Assembly (NCBI RefSeq): GCF_009695765.1
Contig: NZ_VUNI01000015.1
Location: 1-64,000 of the forward strand
From: Roseburia porci
GTDB lineage: Bacteria; Bacillota; Clostridia; Lachnospirales; Lachnospiraceae
Direction of reading: 5' to 3'
Length of the DNA stretch: 64,000 nucleotides
Shown one piece after another: positions 34,420 through 42,511 of the stretch; within the stretch, counting starts at the first letter, position 1, and each line of letters starts with the position of its first letter. Position numbers and translations under genes: made by a program. The notes under the pieces were generated by a model. That model did not search any database. It had not been told where the DNA came from and was given only the letters and a program-made list of their open reading frames with translations.

Positions 34420-35943
34420 ATGAATAAGAAAAAAATTGCAGCAGTTATGTTATCTGTGTTTATGTGTATGCAGATATTTGCCGGATGCGGAACCGGAAGT
34501 AATCAGAATGCAACGGAAACAGCAGACCAGAGTGGCACAGAGCAGGCTGGAAACGTGACGGAAAGTGAAACGGATGAAGTGGCGGTTCTGGAGGATGGCG
34601 AATACACCGTAAATGTTACGCTGGAAGGTGGAAGCGGCAAAGCTACAGTGGACCAGCAGGCAAAGGTTACCGTGAAAGACGGGCAGGCGTATGCAACCAT
34701 TGTATGGAGCAGCACACATTACGACTACATGCTTGTGGACGATCAGAAATACACGAATGAGAATGAAGGCGGCAATTCCACATTTACATTCCCGATCAGC
34801 GGAGTTCCGTGTCAGATGGATGTAGTGGGTGATACGACAGCGATGAGTACACCGCACGAGATTGATTACACACTGACATTTTCTTTTCCGGAAGATGTCA
34901 GTTTCAATGATCTGGAGTGTAATGGAAGCATGAAATTATCTTATGCGGATCAGTTCAGCGTGGAGCAATATGGAGCATATAAAATGATTACGATCGTGAA
35001 CAACGGTCGTTTTTTGCTTATTCCGAAAGGGGTAAGTGAACCATCGGATGTGCCATCGGATGTTGTTGTTTTACAGCAGCCCCTGAATCATGTATACATG
35101 GTATCCAGCGCGGTTATGGATCTGGTGTGCCAGGTGGATGCACTGTCTCATGTAACATACACAGGAACTAAGCAGTCAGACTGGTATGTGCAGAAAGCAG
35201 CAGATGCGATGGAGGATGGAAGTCTGATCTACGCTGGAAAATACAGTGCGCCGGACTATGAAATGCTTCTTGCCGGTGGCTGCAATTTTGCTGTTGAAAA
35301 TACCATGATCACGCACAATCCGGAAGTGAAAGAGAAGTTGGAGGAGCTTGGAATCCAGGTTATGGTTGAGCGTTCCAGCTATGAAAAGCATCCGCTTGGA
35401 AGACTGGAATGGATAAAACTTTTTGGCGTTCTGTTTGGAAGGGAACAGCAGGCCAAAGCGTTTTTTGAGGAACAGGAAGCCCGTGTCACACCAATCCTGG
35501 AAAAGGAAAATACCGGACGTTCTGTTGCGTTTTTCTCGGTTGCATCCGATGGAACAATCACAGTAAGAAAGCCAAATGATTATGTTGCATCAATGATCGA
35601 GCTTGCGGGTGGCAATTATTCCCTGAACGGATATGTTGACGGAGAGGAGAATGCACTTTCCACAATGAAAATGCAGATGGAAGACTTTTACGCAGCGGAA
35701 AAGGATGCGGATGTGCTGATCTACAATGGAACAATTGAAGGAGAACTTACTTCGATTGATGAACTTTTGAAAAAAAACAGTTTATTTGCGGATTTTAAAG
35801 CGGTAAAATCAGGACAGGTCTATACAACGGGAAGCAATTTTTATCAGCAGACCAGCGAAACCTGTGATTTTATTGAAGATCTGAACAAGATCCTGACGCA
35901 GGATACAGACACAGAATATCATTTTCTGAAGAAACTGGATTAA
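34420..35943 (+). CDS. BtuF-like substrate-binding lipoprotein with N-terminal beta domain
   Basis: A 507-residue lipoprotein (lipobox FAGC, Cys23). Residues about 60-175 (LEDGEYTVNVTLEGGSGKAT ... IVWSSTHYDYMLVDDQKY) form a beta domain related to the C-terminal domain of the preceding protein; residues about 190-505 are a Peripla_BP_2-type binding protein (VVLQQPLNHVYMVSSAVMDL, YEKHPLGRLEWIKLFG). Together with the permease and ATPase downstream it should form a B12/haem/siderophore-class importer; the riboswitch argues for a corrinoid. The start at 34420 follows GAGAGGAATCTGT. Confidence 0.9.
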   Translation: MNKKKIAAVMLSVFMCMQIFAGCGTGSNQNATETADQSGTEQAGNVTESETDEVAVLEDGEYTVNVTLEGGSGKATVDQQAKVTVKDGQAYATIVWSSTHYDYMLVDDQKYTNENEGGNSTFTFPISGVPCQMDVVGDTTAMSTPHEIDYTLTFSFPEDVSFNDLECNGSMKLSYADQFSVEQYGAYKMITIVNNGRFLLIPKGVSEPSDVPSDVVVLQQPLNHVYMVSSAVMDLVCQVDALSHVTYTGTKQSDWYVQKAADAMEDGSLIYAGKYSAPDYEMLLAGGCNFAVENTMITHNPEVKEKLEELGIQVMVERSSYEKHPLGRLEWIKLFGVLFGREQQAKAFFEEQEARVTPILEKENTGRSVAFFSVASDGTITVRKPNDYVASMIELAGGNYSLNGYVDGEENALSTMKMQMEDFYAAEKDADVLIYNGTIEGELTSIDELLKKNSLFADFKAVKSGQVYTTGSNFYQQTSETCDFIEDLNKILTQDTDTEYHFLKKLD

Positions 35944-36060
35944 CATGCGATGGATGCAGTAAAAATGATGGATGGTATTTGCCAGATTTCAGATTATTGG
36001 AAACGGATTTCACAGATGTCAGTTGCTTGAATTTGGGAAAGGTAGAATGACGAGGAAATT

Positions 36061-37062
36061 ATGAAGAAGCGTTATATTATTTCGTTTGGGTTATTTATTG
36101 TGCTTTTAGCAGGGCTTTTTCTATGGAACGTAGGTGTAGGAAGTGTGGAAATGTCATTTTCAGATTTCCTGGGACTGTTTGCGAAAAACACCGATAATCC
36201 GACTCTGTATCAGATTGTCTGGAAGATCCGTCTTCCGAGAATTGTTGCCGCAATCCTGCTTGGAGGAGCACTTTCGGTATCCGGTTTCCTGCTTCAGAGC
36301 TTTTTCCAGAACCCGATCGCGGGACCTTATGTGCTTGGAATCTCATCCGGAGCAAAACTTGTGGTTGCACTTACCATGATTTTTCTTCTGGAAAAGGGCA
36401 TTATGATCAGCTCTTTTGGCATGGTTGCAGCCGCTTTTGTAGGATCGCTGCTTGCTATGGGGTTTGTACTTCTGATTTCTTTTCGTGTGTCACGTATGTC
36501 GCTGCTTGTTGTCTGTGGAATCATGATCGGTTATATCTGCTCGGCAATCACAGATTTTTGCGTGACGTTTGCAAGCGATTCCAATATCGTGAACCTGCAC
36601 AACTGGTCGATGGGAAGTTTTTCCGGAATGACATGGGATAACATCCGCATTATGACCGTGCTGGTGGGAGTTACCGTTGTGGTTACGTTTTTCCTTGCAA
36701 AACCGATCGGCGCGTATCAGATGGGGGAATCTTATGCGAGAAACCTTGGCGTGAATGTTAAGGCGCTCCGGATCGGGCTTATTCTGCTTTCGAGTCTTCT
36801 GTCGGCATGCGTGACGGCTTTTGCCGGACCCATTTCCTTTGTAGGAATTGCGGTTCCGCATCTGGTCAAACTTGCGACAGGCACAGCAAAACCAATCGTT
36901 TTAATACCGGGGTGTTTTCTGTGTGGTGCAGTTGTGACCTTATTCTGTGACGGTATCGCACGCACCGTATTTGCACCGACCGAGCTCAGCATCAGTTCTG
37001 TGACGGCAGTATTTCTTGTTCCGGTCGTCATTGCGGCGATGCTGCGCAAGCAGAAACTGTGA
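36061..37062 (+). CDS. FecCD/BtuC-family ABC permease
   Basis: A 333-residue permease with about 10 TM segments typical of the FecCD family: RLPRIVAAILLGGALSVSGF near residue 59 and the coupling helix region GPISFVGIAVPHLVKLATG near residue 258. It forms the membrane channel for the binding lipoprotein and ATPase encoded on either side. The family carries cobalamin, haem and ferric siderophores. The start follows GGAAAGGTAGAATGACGAGGAAATT. Confidence 0.93.
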   Translation: MKKRYIISFGLFIVLLAGLFLWNVGVGSVEMSFSDFLGLFAKNTDNPTLYQIVWKIRLPRIVAAILLGGALSVSGFLLQSFFQNPIAGPYVLGISSGAKLVVALTMIFLLEKGIMISSFGMVAAAFVGSLLAMGFVLLISFRVSRMSLLVVCGIMIGYICSAITDFCVTFASDSNIVNLHNWSMGSFSGMTWDNIRIMTVLVGVTVVVTFFLAKPIGAYQMGESYARNLGVNVKALRIGLILLSSLLSACVTAFAGPISFVGIAVPHLVKLATGTAKPIVLIPGCFLCGAVVTLFCDGIARTVFAPTELSISSVTAVFLVPVVIAAMLRKQKL

Positions 37063-37168
37063 AAAAATAGATTATGCAATAGCTAATTGCAAAATTTGCA
37101 GAAATGTACGGTGTAATGAAGTGCTTTTGGACATATACGGAGAAAATACATCAGGCAAGGAGAATGAA

Positions 37169-38326
37169 ATGATGAGTGAGAAGCAAATCAGGCAAGAGAC
37201 TTCCGAAAATGACGGTTTTGAAAATAAGAATTCCGGTCTCTGGACGCAAAATCTGACGGTTGGTTATGACCGCATTCCCTTAATCCGGGATGTAGAGTTG
37301 CATGTGCATCCGGGCGAAATCCTAACGCTGATCGGACCGAATGGATCCGGGAAATCCACGATTTTAAAAACGATCACAAAGCAGTTGTCAAAAATTGCCG
37401 GAACGATATACGTGGAAGGAACTCCGGCAGATAAATTAAAAGACAGTGAGATATCAAAACAGCTTTCCATGGTTATGACAGAACGGCTTCGGACGGAGCT
37501 TATGACAGGCCGGGAAGTTGTGGCATCCGGGCGTTATCCTTATACCGGAAAACTTGGAATTTTATCCGAAGAGGATTGGAAAAAGGTGGACGAAGCGATC
37601 GAACTTGTGAATGCCAAAGAAGTGGCAGAGCAGGATTTCCGGCGAATCAGTGACGGACAAAGACAGCGGCTGATGCTTGCCAGAGCAATCTGCCAGGATA
37701 CGCAGATCCTCGTACTGGATGAACCGACCTCCTATCTTGACATGGGATTCAAGCTTGACATTCTTGCAAATATCCGAAGGCTTGCAAGAGAGAAAAACAT
37801 AGCAATCATTATGTCACTTCATGAACTGGATCTCGTATCAAAGATTTCGGATACGGTTGCCTGCGTCAAAGGTGACAAGATTGACAGAATCGGAACTCCA
37901 GAGGAGATTTTTACAGGGGATTATATTCAGAAATTGTATGGTGTAGATGAGATGAGTTTTGACCCGGTCACAGGGCAGGTCTTTTTGCATGTAGAGAAGA
38001 AAGCACCGGAGGTTTTTGTGATCGGCGGTGGTGGAAGCGGAATTGCGGTATATCAGAAGCTGCAACGGAAACAGATTCCGTTTGCAGCAGGTATACTTCA
38101 GGAAAATGATGTGGAATTTGCAGCTGCCAGAGCGCTTGGCTCTGAGGTCGTAAGTGAGAAGGCATTTTCATCTATTGGCATGGATAAGGTCGAAAAGGCC
38201 AAACAGCTGATCGACAGCTGCCATTCCTGCATCTGCGCGGTAGATGAATTCGGACCGCAGAACGAGGCGTGCCTGAACTTAAAAGAATATGCTCAGGAGA
38301 AGGGGAAATTGATGTATTCTGTATAA
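37169..38326 (+). CDS. BtuD/FepC-type ABC ATPase with C-terminal extra domain
   Basis: A 385-residue protein. Residues about 25-270 are an ABC ATPase: GPNGSGKST Walker A, SDGQRQRLMLARAI signature, ILVLDEPTSYLD Walker B and SLHELD H-loop. A further 95 residues follow (about 290-385), starting EVFVIGGGGSGIAVYQKLQR and containing IDSCHSCICAVDEFG, a small alpha/beta domain with a glycine-rich turn whose function I do not know. Two ATGs (37169 and 37172) are both possible after AAGGAG. It closes the riboswitch operon; no terminator is evident before repeat A copy 2. Confidence 0.9.
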   Translation: MMSEKQIRQETSENDGFENKNSGLWTQNLTVGYDRIPLIRDVELHVHPGEILTLIGPNGSGKSTILKTITKQLSKIAGTIYVEGTPADKLKDSEISKQLSMVMTERLRTELMTGREVVASGRYPYTGKLGILSEEDWKKVDEAIELVNAKEVAEQDFRRISDGQRQRLMLARAICQDTQILVLDEPTSYLDMGFKLDILANIRRLAREKNIAIIMSLHELDLVSKISDTVACVKGDKIDRIGTPEEIFTGDYIQKLYGVDEMSFDPVTGQVFLHVEKKAPEVFVIGGGGSGIAVYQKLQRKQIPFAAGILQENDVEFAAARALGSEVVSEKAFSSIGMDKVEKAKQLIDSCHSCICAVDEFGPQNEACLNLKEYAQEKGKLMYSV

Positions 38327-38332
38327 ACCGAT

Positions 38333-38635
38333 TGGGTGGCGAAAGATGGTTTTCAGATTAGTGGTTGGCAAATTGCACAAAGCAGCGACCGATTTTGTGA
38401 CTTGGGAGAAAATTAGAAAATCTTAGTTTACCTGCCTGTATACAGTGTTTTGCTGCCATGGACGGCTGCAAAAGTCTTAACGCCCCATGGACGGGGCGTT
38501 TAAGACGTACACGTCACTTTGCAAAAAATAATTCAGGTAAACTTAGATTTTCTTATTTTCGTACAATGGAACATAATTGGTACTGCTTTGTGCAATTTGT
38601 TATTCAAAAATGGAAAGCCACATTTTGGCACCTTA
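38333..38635 (+). repeat. intergenic repeat family A, copy 2 (full length)
   Basis: About 300 bp with nested inverted repeats: GGCAAATTGCACAAAGCAG at the left versus CTGCTTTGTGCAATTTG at the right, TAGAAAATCTTAGTTTACC versus GGTAAACTTAGATTTTCT, and a central CGCCCCATGGACGGGGCG hairpin next to GACGTACACGTC. It aligns along its full length with the reverse complement of 51905-52225 and in part with 14527-14665. No protein is encoded. It fills the 325-bp gap between the ATPase and the next gene. Confidence 0.88.
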
Positions 38636-38651
38636 ATTATAAACATTAAGT

Positions 38652-39131
38652 TTATTCCTCTTCCCCAGTGTAGGTTCTGGTATAATACAGTCTGCAGATT
38701 TTGACGGTAGCTGAGAAAATAATGATGCATGCCAGCATAGCGATAAAGGCTTCCAGGCTGAAATAGCTTACAATGAAAGCGGCGATCAGTACGATGACAA
38801 TAGCGAATTTCAGGCCCTTTTGTCCGGCGATTGCAGCAATCTGTTCGGTTCTTTCGTCATGATTTTCATTGTATAATCTGCGAAGTTTCGTCTCATCTTT
38901 TAAGGCTGTCAGATTCTTAGCGATGTTAAGAAGCGAGAACACTTCGATTACGATCACAAGTCCGATGAGCACTCCATGAGCAAATTCAGCGGCATGTGGG
39001 TCGCTGTACTGTGGAGCCAGATGACCGGAGTTTGTCAGAATGATGGCAAACAGTCCGAGAAGCGCCAGCATTGAATAAAATCTGTTCTGTTCCTGAATTT
39101 CTTTTTTCATTTTCATAAGTTTCTTTTCCAT
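38652..39131 (-). CDS. four-TM membrane protein of unknown function
   Basis: A 159-residue protein starting at 39131, after GAGGAGTAAAACA. Charged N-terminus, then hydrophobic segments at about 18-34, 50-70, 108-125 and 128-145. It follows, 4 bp downstream, a small XRE-type regulator gene in the same direction; such regulator plus membrane-protein pairs are frequent in Clostridia but lack a defined role. Not recognised further. Confidence 0.78.
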   Translation of the reverse strand: MEKKLMKMKKEIQEQNRFYSMLALLGLFAIILTNSGHLAPQYSDPHAAEFAHGVLIGLVIVIEVFSLLNIAKNLTALKDETKLRRLYNENHDERTEQIAAIAGQKGLKFAIVIVLIAAFIVSYFSLEAFIAMLACIIIFSATVKICRLYYTRTYTGEEE

Positions 39132-39135
39132 TGTT

Positions 39136-39345
39136 TTACTCCTCATTTTCGATTTCACTAAAGTCAAATACTTCTTCAATTGACAGGTTAAAGTAATGTG
39201 CGATCTTATATGCAAGTCCGAGGGACGCTGTATATTTGCCAACCTCGATCGAGGTGATCGTCTGGCGTGTGGTTCCGACGATGTCGGCGAGCTCACTCTG
39301 CGAAAGCTTCTGAGCTTTGCGGAGTTCTCTGATCCGGTTCTTCAT
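39136..39345 (-). CDS. small XRE-family regulator (YozG-like)
   Basis: A 69-residue helix-turn-helix protein: NRIRELRKAQKLSQSELADI and VGTTRQTITSIEVGKY cover the recognition helices, and the chain is nearly all DNA-binding domain. The start at 39345 follows GAGGAC at an acceptable distance. It is immediately upstream of the membrane protein gene and probably controls it. Confidence 0.88.
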   Translation of the reverse strand: MKNRIRELRKAQKLSQSELADIVGTTRQTITSIEVGKYTASLGLAYKIAHYFNLSIEEVFDFSEIENEE

Positions 39346-39504
39346 TGATGTTTCGTCCTCCAAATGTGTTGTAACTTTAAAATGTTTTGCATAGCTTGCT
39401 TTGCAAATATAGAATAGTTTACTTTGCATTAAATGTCAAGTATGTTTTGCAAAAAATGTCAAGTTTATTTTACATCAAAAAAATCAAAGAAAATAAAAAA
39501 GGTA

Positions 39505-39535
39505 TTGACTCTGGTATAATACCATAGTATATGAT
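39505..39535 (+). promoter_or_regulatory. MerR-type promoter 1 (amine/amide regulon)
   Basis: TTGACT (39505-39510) and TATGAT (39530-39535) with a 19-bp spacer. The operator CTCTGGTATAATACCATAG is a 9-1-9 dyad with 8 of 9 arm positions complementary. The same TTGACTCTGGTAT start occurs at 51823 beside a MerR gene and a variant at 58471. Confidence 0.85.
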
Positions 39536-39553
39536 GCAAAATATCAAAAGTGC

Positions 39554-39592
39554 AAAGAGGTACTTAAGGGGTTTTCCCTTAGGTACCTTTTT
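39554..39592 (+). terminator. leader terminator 1 downstream of MerR promoter 1
   Basis: GGTACTTAAGGG and CCCTTAGGTACC form a stem followed by TTTTT, starting about 20 nt after the -10 element. It would attenuate transcription before the first gene unless bypassed. Confidence 0.75.
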
Positions 39593-39600
39593 CTGGTTAG

Positions 39601-39645
39601 AAAGCAGTCAAAGGCGATGTGGGAAAGCCTCTGACTGCTTTTTTT
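39601..39645 (+). terminator. leader terminator 2 downstream of MerR promoter 1
   Basis: AAAGCAGTCAAAGGC (39601-39615) pairs with GCCTCTGACTGCTTT and is followed by a long T run. Its left arm is nearly the same as that of the terminator at 42085. Confidence 0.8.
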
Positions 39646-39714
39646 ACCTGGAAGATGAAAAGGATTTTTGATAGGATAGCTGAAAATGTTTAGAAAGAAA
39701 AGGAGGTAGTTCAT

Positions 39715-40818
39715 ATGAAAAAGAGTTTGAAAAGGATTGCTGGTTTATTACTTACTGGATGCATGACCGTTGCTTTACTTGCCGGATGTGGCTCTGGTTC
39801 ATCTGGAACGACAGAATCCAGCAGCTCAGGTGACACGGAATTAAATGTCTGTCTCTGGGATGGCATGTTTTCCGAAGATGCGATAAACAAGTTTGAGGAA
39901 GAAGAAGGCTGCAAAGTCAATGTAACATATATTGACAATACCGATACACTGATCAGCAAGCTAGTTGAAGGTGGTTCTGATTATGATGTATGTGATATCG
40001 AAGCCGCATATGTAAAATCCTTTGTAGACAACGGATTAATCCAGAAAATGGATCATTCAGCGATCACTAATGAACAATATGAAGAACCTTCTCTTCTTGA
40101 AAAAGGACCGATCGGAGATGAGAATCTGGATTATGTAACCCCGGATTCGAATGCGGGATTTACCGGAATCATCTATAACAAGGAGACATGTCCAATCGAG
40201 ATCAAGTCCTTTAAAGATCTTGCAGATCCGGCACTGAAAGGTCAGATCGCAATGGTAAATTCAACGATTTCATTGTATGGAGCAGCACTTGAAGCATTAG
40301 GATACAGTGCCTCCTCCACAGATGAGCAGCAGATCTCAGAAGCCAATGATCTGCTGACAGATATTAAGAAAAATGTAAAAGCATTTGTCGGTGAGAGTTG
40401 TGTGTCGGCGCTTGTAAATGGTGAGTGTTCGGTCGCTCTTTCCTGGGATTATGCGGTGCTTTGTTTTGATGATGAAGCAAACTGGGATAAATTCGATATC
40501 GCCGAGATTGATTCTCCGTATGAGGAATTCATCCAGTATTGGGGCATTACCTCAGGCTGCAAAAAGACGGAACTTGCACAGAAGTTTATCAACTATATGA
40601 TCAGCCCGGAAGCAGTTGCAATGCATATTGATGAGTGGGGTCAGATTCCAATGGTACAGAGACAGTACATTGAGGAATATCTTCCGGAAGGTTTTTATGA
40701 TAATCCTGCAATCACAAAATATGAGGAACTGGAAAAGAACAGCTGGCTTGTAGCGGTTGATGATGAGCAGATCAACATTATGGATAAATATTATACCTTT
40801 TTGATGGGCGGAAATTAA
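39715..40818 (+). CDS. PotD-like ABC substrate-binding lipoprotein, paralogue 1
   Basis: A 367-residue lipoprotein (lipobox LLAGC, Cys25) of the polyamine-binding PotD class: LNVCLWDGMFSEDAINKFEE, DVCDIEAAYVKSFVDNG, YNKETCPIEIKSFKDLADPA and NSTISLYGAALEALGYS. Two further paralogues are at 45382 and 48207, and the matching ATPase and permeases at 42512-45330. The start follows AGGAGGTAGTTCAT. Ligands of the family are amines and related cationic compounds; which one is bound here is unknown. First gene after MerR promoter 1. Confidence 0.92.
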   Translation: MKKSLKRIAGLLLTGCMTVALLAGCGSGSSGTTESSSSGDTELNVCLWDGMFSEDAINKFEEEEGCKVNVTYIDNTDTLISKLVEGGSDYDVCDIEAAYVKSFVDNGLIQKMDHSAITNEQYEEPSLLEKGPIGDENLDYVTPDSNAGFTGIIYNKETCPIEIKSFKDLADPALKGQIAMVNSTISLYGAALEALGYSASSTDEQQISEANDLLTDIKKNVKAFVGESCVSALVNGECSVALSWDYAVLCFDDEANWDKFDIAEIDSPYEEFIQYWGITSGCKKTELAQKFINYMISPEAVAMHIDEWGQIPMVQRQYIEEYLPEGFYDNPAITKYEELEKNSWLVAVDDEQINIMDKYYTFLMGGN

Positions 40819-40894
40819 ATACATCGGGATATTGTTTACATACGGGTTGAGCCGTAATGTATTGGAAACAGATCAGAAGAAAGGGCAGGCAAGT

Positions 40895-42064
40895 ATGGAG
40901 AATTTTATTTACAATGTACCAACGAAAATTGCCTTCGGAAAAGGACAGATCAGAATGCTCCCGGAATTTGTAAAGGAATACGGGAAAAAGGTATTGCTGG
41001 TCTACGGTGGAGGAAGCATTAAACGGACCGGAATCTATGGGGAGGCGGTAAAGCTTCTGAGCGAAAACGGAATTTTTTATACCGAGTTGTCAGGCGTGGA
41101 GCCGAATCCACAGATCGCGACAGTAAGGAAGGGAATTGAGATCTGCAAAAAAGAGCAGATTGAGGTCCTGGTGCCAATCGGAGGCGGAAGCACGATCGAC
41201 TGTGCCAAGGCGATCGCAGTCGGAGTATTCTATGATGGCGATGCATGGGATATCGTAAAGAACAATGAGCTGATCACGGATGCACTTCCGATCGTAAGTG
41301 TTCTTACTGTAGCAGCCACCGGTTCTGAGATGGACAGCAGTTCCGTGATCAGTAATGCGGCAGAATGTGATAAGGCAGAGATCAACGCAGACATTCTCTA
41401 TCCGAAATGCTCGATCTTAGATCCTTCCTATACATTTACGGTTCCGGCGTATCAGACAGCAGCAGGAGTTGCAGATATTATGTCACATATTTTTGAATAC
41501 TATTTCAGCGGAATGGATATACCTGACATACAAAAAGACATGATGGATGCGGTTTTAAAGGTGTGCGTCCACTACGGACCGATCGCGGTAAAAGAACCGG
41601 ACAACGAGAAGGCAAGAGCCAATCTGATGTGGGCGGCGAGCTGGGCAATCAATGGATTTATCGCATGTGGAAATTTCAGCAGCTGGCCGTGTCACGCAAT
41701 GGAATATCAGCTGACAAACCAGTATCATGTAACACATGGACATGGAATGGCAATCATTGATGCCGCGTGGATGGAGCATATATTAAGTGAGCGGACGCTT
41801 GCAGATTTTACAAGGTACGCAGATGCGGTATTTGGTATCACAGGCAAAGATCCGTATGAGACCGCAAGGACAGCAATTGAGAAGACAAAAGCCGTGTATG
41901 AAGAGATGGGACTGACACTGACACTCAGGTCGATCGGAGCCAGTGATCCAGGCGACATTCCAAAAATGGCAGAGAAAGCGGTCACTGAGTTTGGTCTGGA
42001 TGACGCAGGTGAGATGTCACTTACCATTTCCGATGCAGCGCAGATATACGAAAGCTGCTATTAA
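40895..42064 (+). CDS. iron-containing alcohol dehydrogenase
   Basis: A 389-residue type III (Fe) dehydrogenase, BdhA-like. N-terminal FIYNVPTKIAFGKGQI, NAD-binding VPIGGGSTIDCAKAI, and metal ligands in GVADIMSHIFEYYF and CHAMEYQLTNQYHVTHGHGM (Asp and three His). It would reduce an aldehyde to the alcohol or the reverse. In this operon it may handle aldehydes released by amine oxidation. The start at 40895 has only a weak ribosome site (GGGCAGGCAAGT). It is followed by a terminator. Confidence 0.9.
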   Translation: MENFIYNVPTKIAFGKGQIRMLPEFVKEYGKKVLLVYGGGSIKRTGIYGEAVKLLSENGIFYTELSGVEPNPQIATVRKGIEICKKEQIEVLVPIGGGSTIDCAKAIAVGVFYDGDAWDIVKNNELITDALPIVSVLTVAATGSEMDSSSVISNAAECDKAEINADILYPKCSILDPSYTFTVPAYQTAAGVADIMSHIFEYYFSGMDIPDIQKDMMDAVLKVCVHYGPIAVKEPDNEKARANLMWAASWAINGFIACGNFSSWPCHAMEYQLTNQYHVTHGHGMAIIDAAWMEHILSERTLADFTRYADAVFGITGKDPYETARTAIEKTKAVYEEMGLTLTLRSIGASDPGDIPKMAEKAVTEFGLDDAGEMSLTISDAAQIYESCY

Positions 42065-42084
42065 AAAATAACATTGATCCGAAA

Positions 42085-42123
42085 CAGTCAAAGGCGACAA
42101 AAAATCCCTTTGACTGTTTTTTT
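42085..42123 (+). terminator. intrinsic terminator between ADH and PII genes
   Basis: CAGTCAAAGG (42085-42094) and CCTTTGACTG (42107-42116) form a perfect stem with a T7 tail, 27 bp before the PII start. No separate promoter is visible after it, so read-through probably supplies the downstream genes. Confidence 0.82.
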
Positions 42124-42149
42124 ATACACAACACAAGGAGGTAACCATT

Positions 42150-42491
42150 ATGAAAAAGATAGAGGTAGTAACAAGACCGGAGAAATTAGTTGGGTTAAAA
42201 GAGGTGTTAGCGTCCCATAACTGCATGGGAATGACGGTTTACAGTGTTATGGGCTGCGGACGTCAGAAAGGCTATCTGCCTGAGATGAATTTTACCGGAG
42301 ATGACATTAACCTTCTCCCGAAGATTATGGCTTTTGTTGTTGTTGAGGATGAGGTTGTTGAGGATATTCTGGCAGATATCACAGCAACGATCGGAACCGG
42401 TAAGAATGGTGACGGAAAGATTTTTGTAACAGATGTGCTTGAGGCGGTACGTGTCCGCACGAATGAGCGTAATTCTGACGCAATAGGATAG
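42150..42491 (+). CDS. PII-family signal protein (GlnB/GlnK-like, lacks Tyr51)
   Basis: A 113-residue PII protein. The core KKIEVVTRPEKLVGLKEVL, GMTVYSVMGCGRQKG (T-loop start, 37-41) and the ATP-binding TGKNGDGKIFVTDVLEAVRVRT are normal. Where enteric GlnB has the uridylylated Tyr51, this protein has Asp51 (NFTGDDINLLPK), so regulation by uridylylation is unlikely; ATP/ADP/2-oxoglutarate sensing may remain. There is no amtB beside it; instead the Pot-like ABC importer follows after 20 bp. It may gate that transporter according to nitrogen status. Start after CAAGGAGGTAACCATT. Confidence 0.92.
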   Translation: MKKIEVVTRPEKLVGLKEVLASHNCMGMTVYSVMGCGRQKGYLPEMNFTGDDINLLPKIMAFVVVEDEVVEDILADITATIGTGKNGDGKIFVTDVLEAVRVRTNERNSDAIG

Positions 42492-42511
42492 AAGATTGGA
42501 GGCACATGGTT

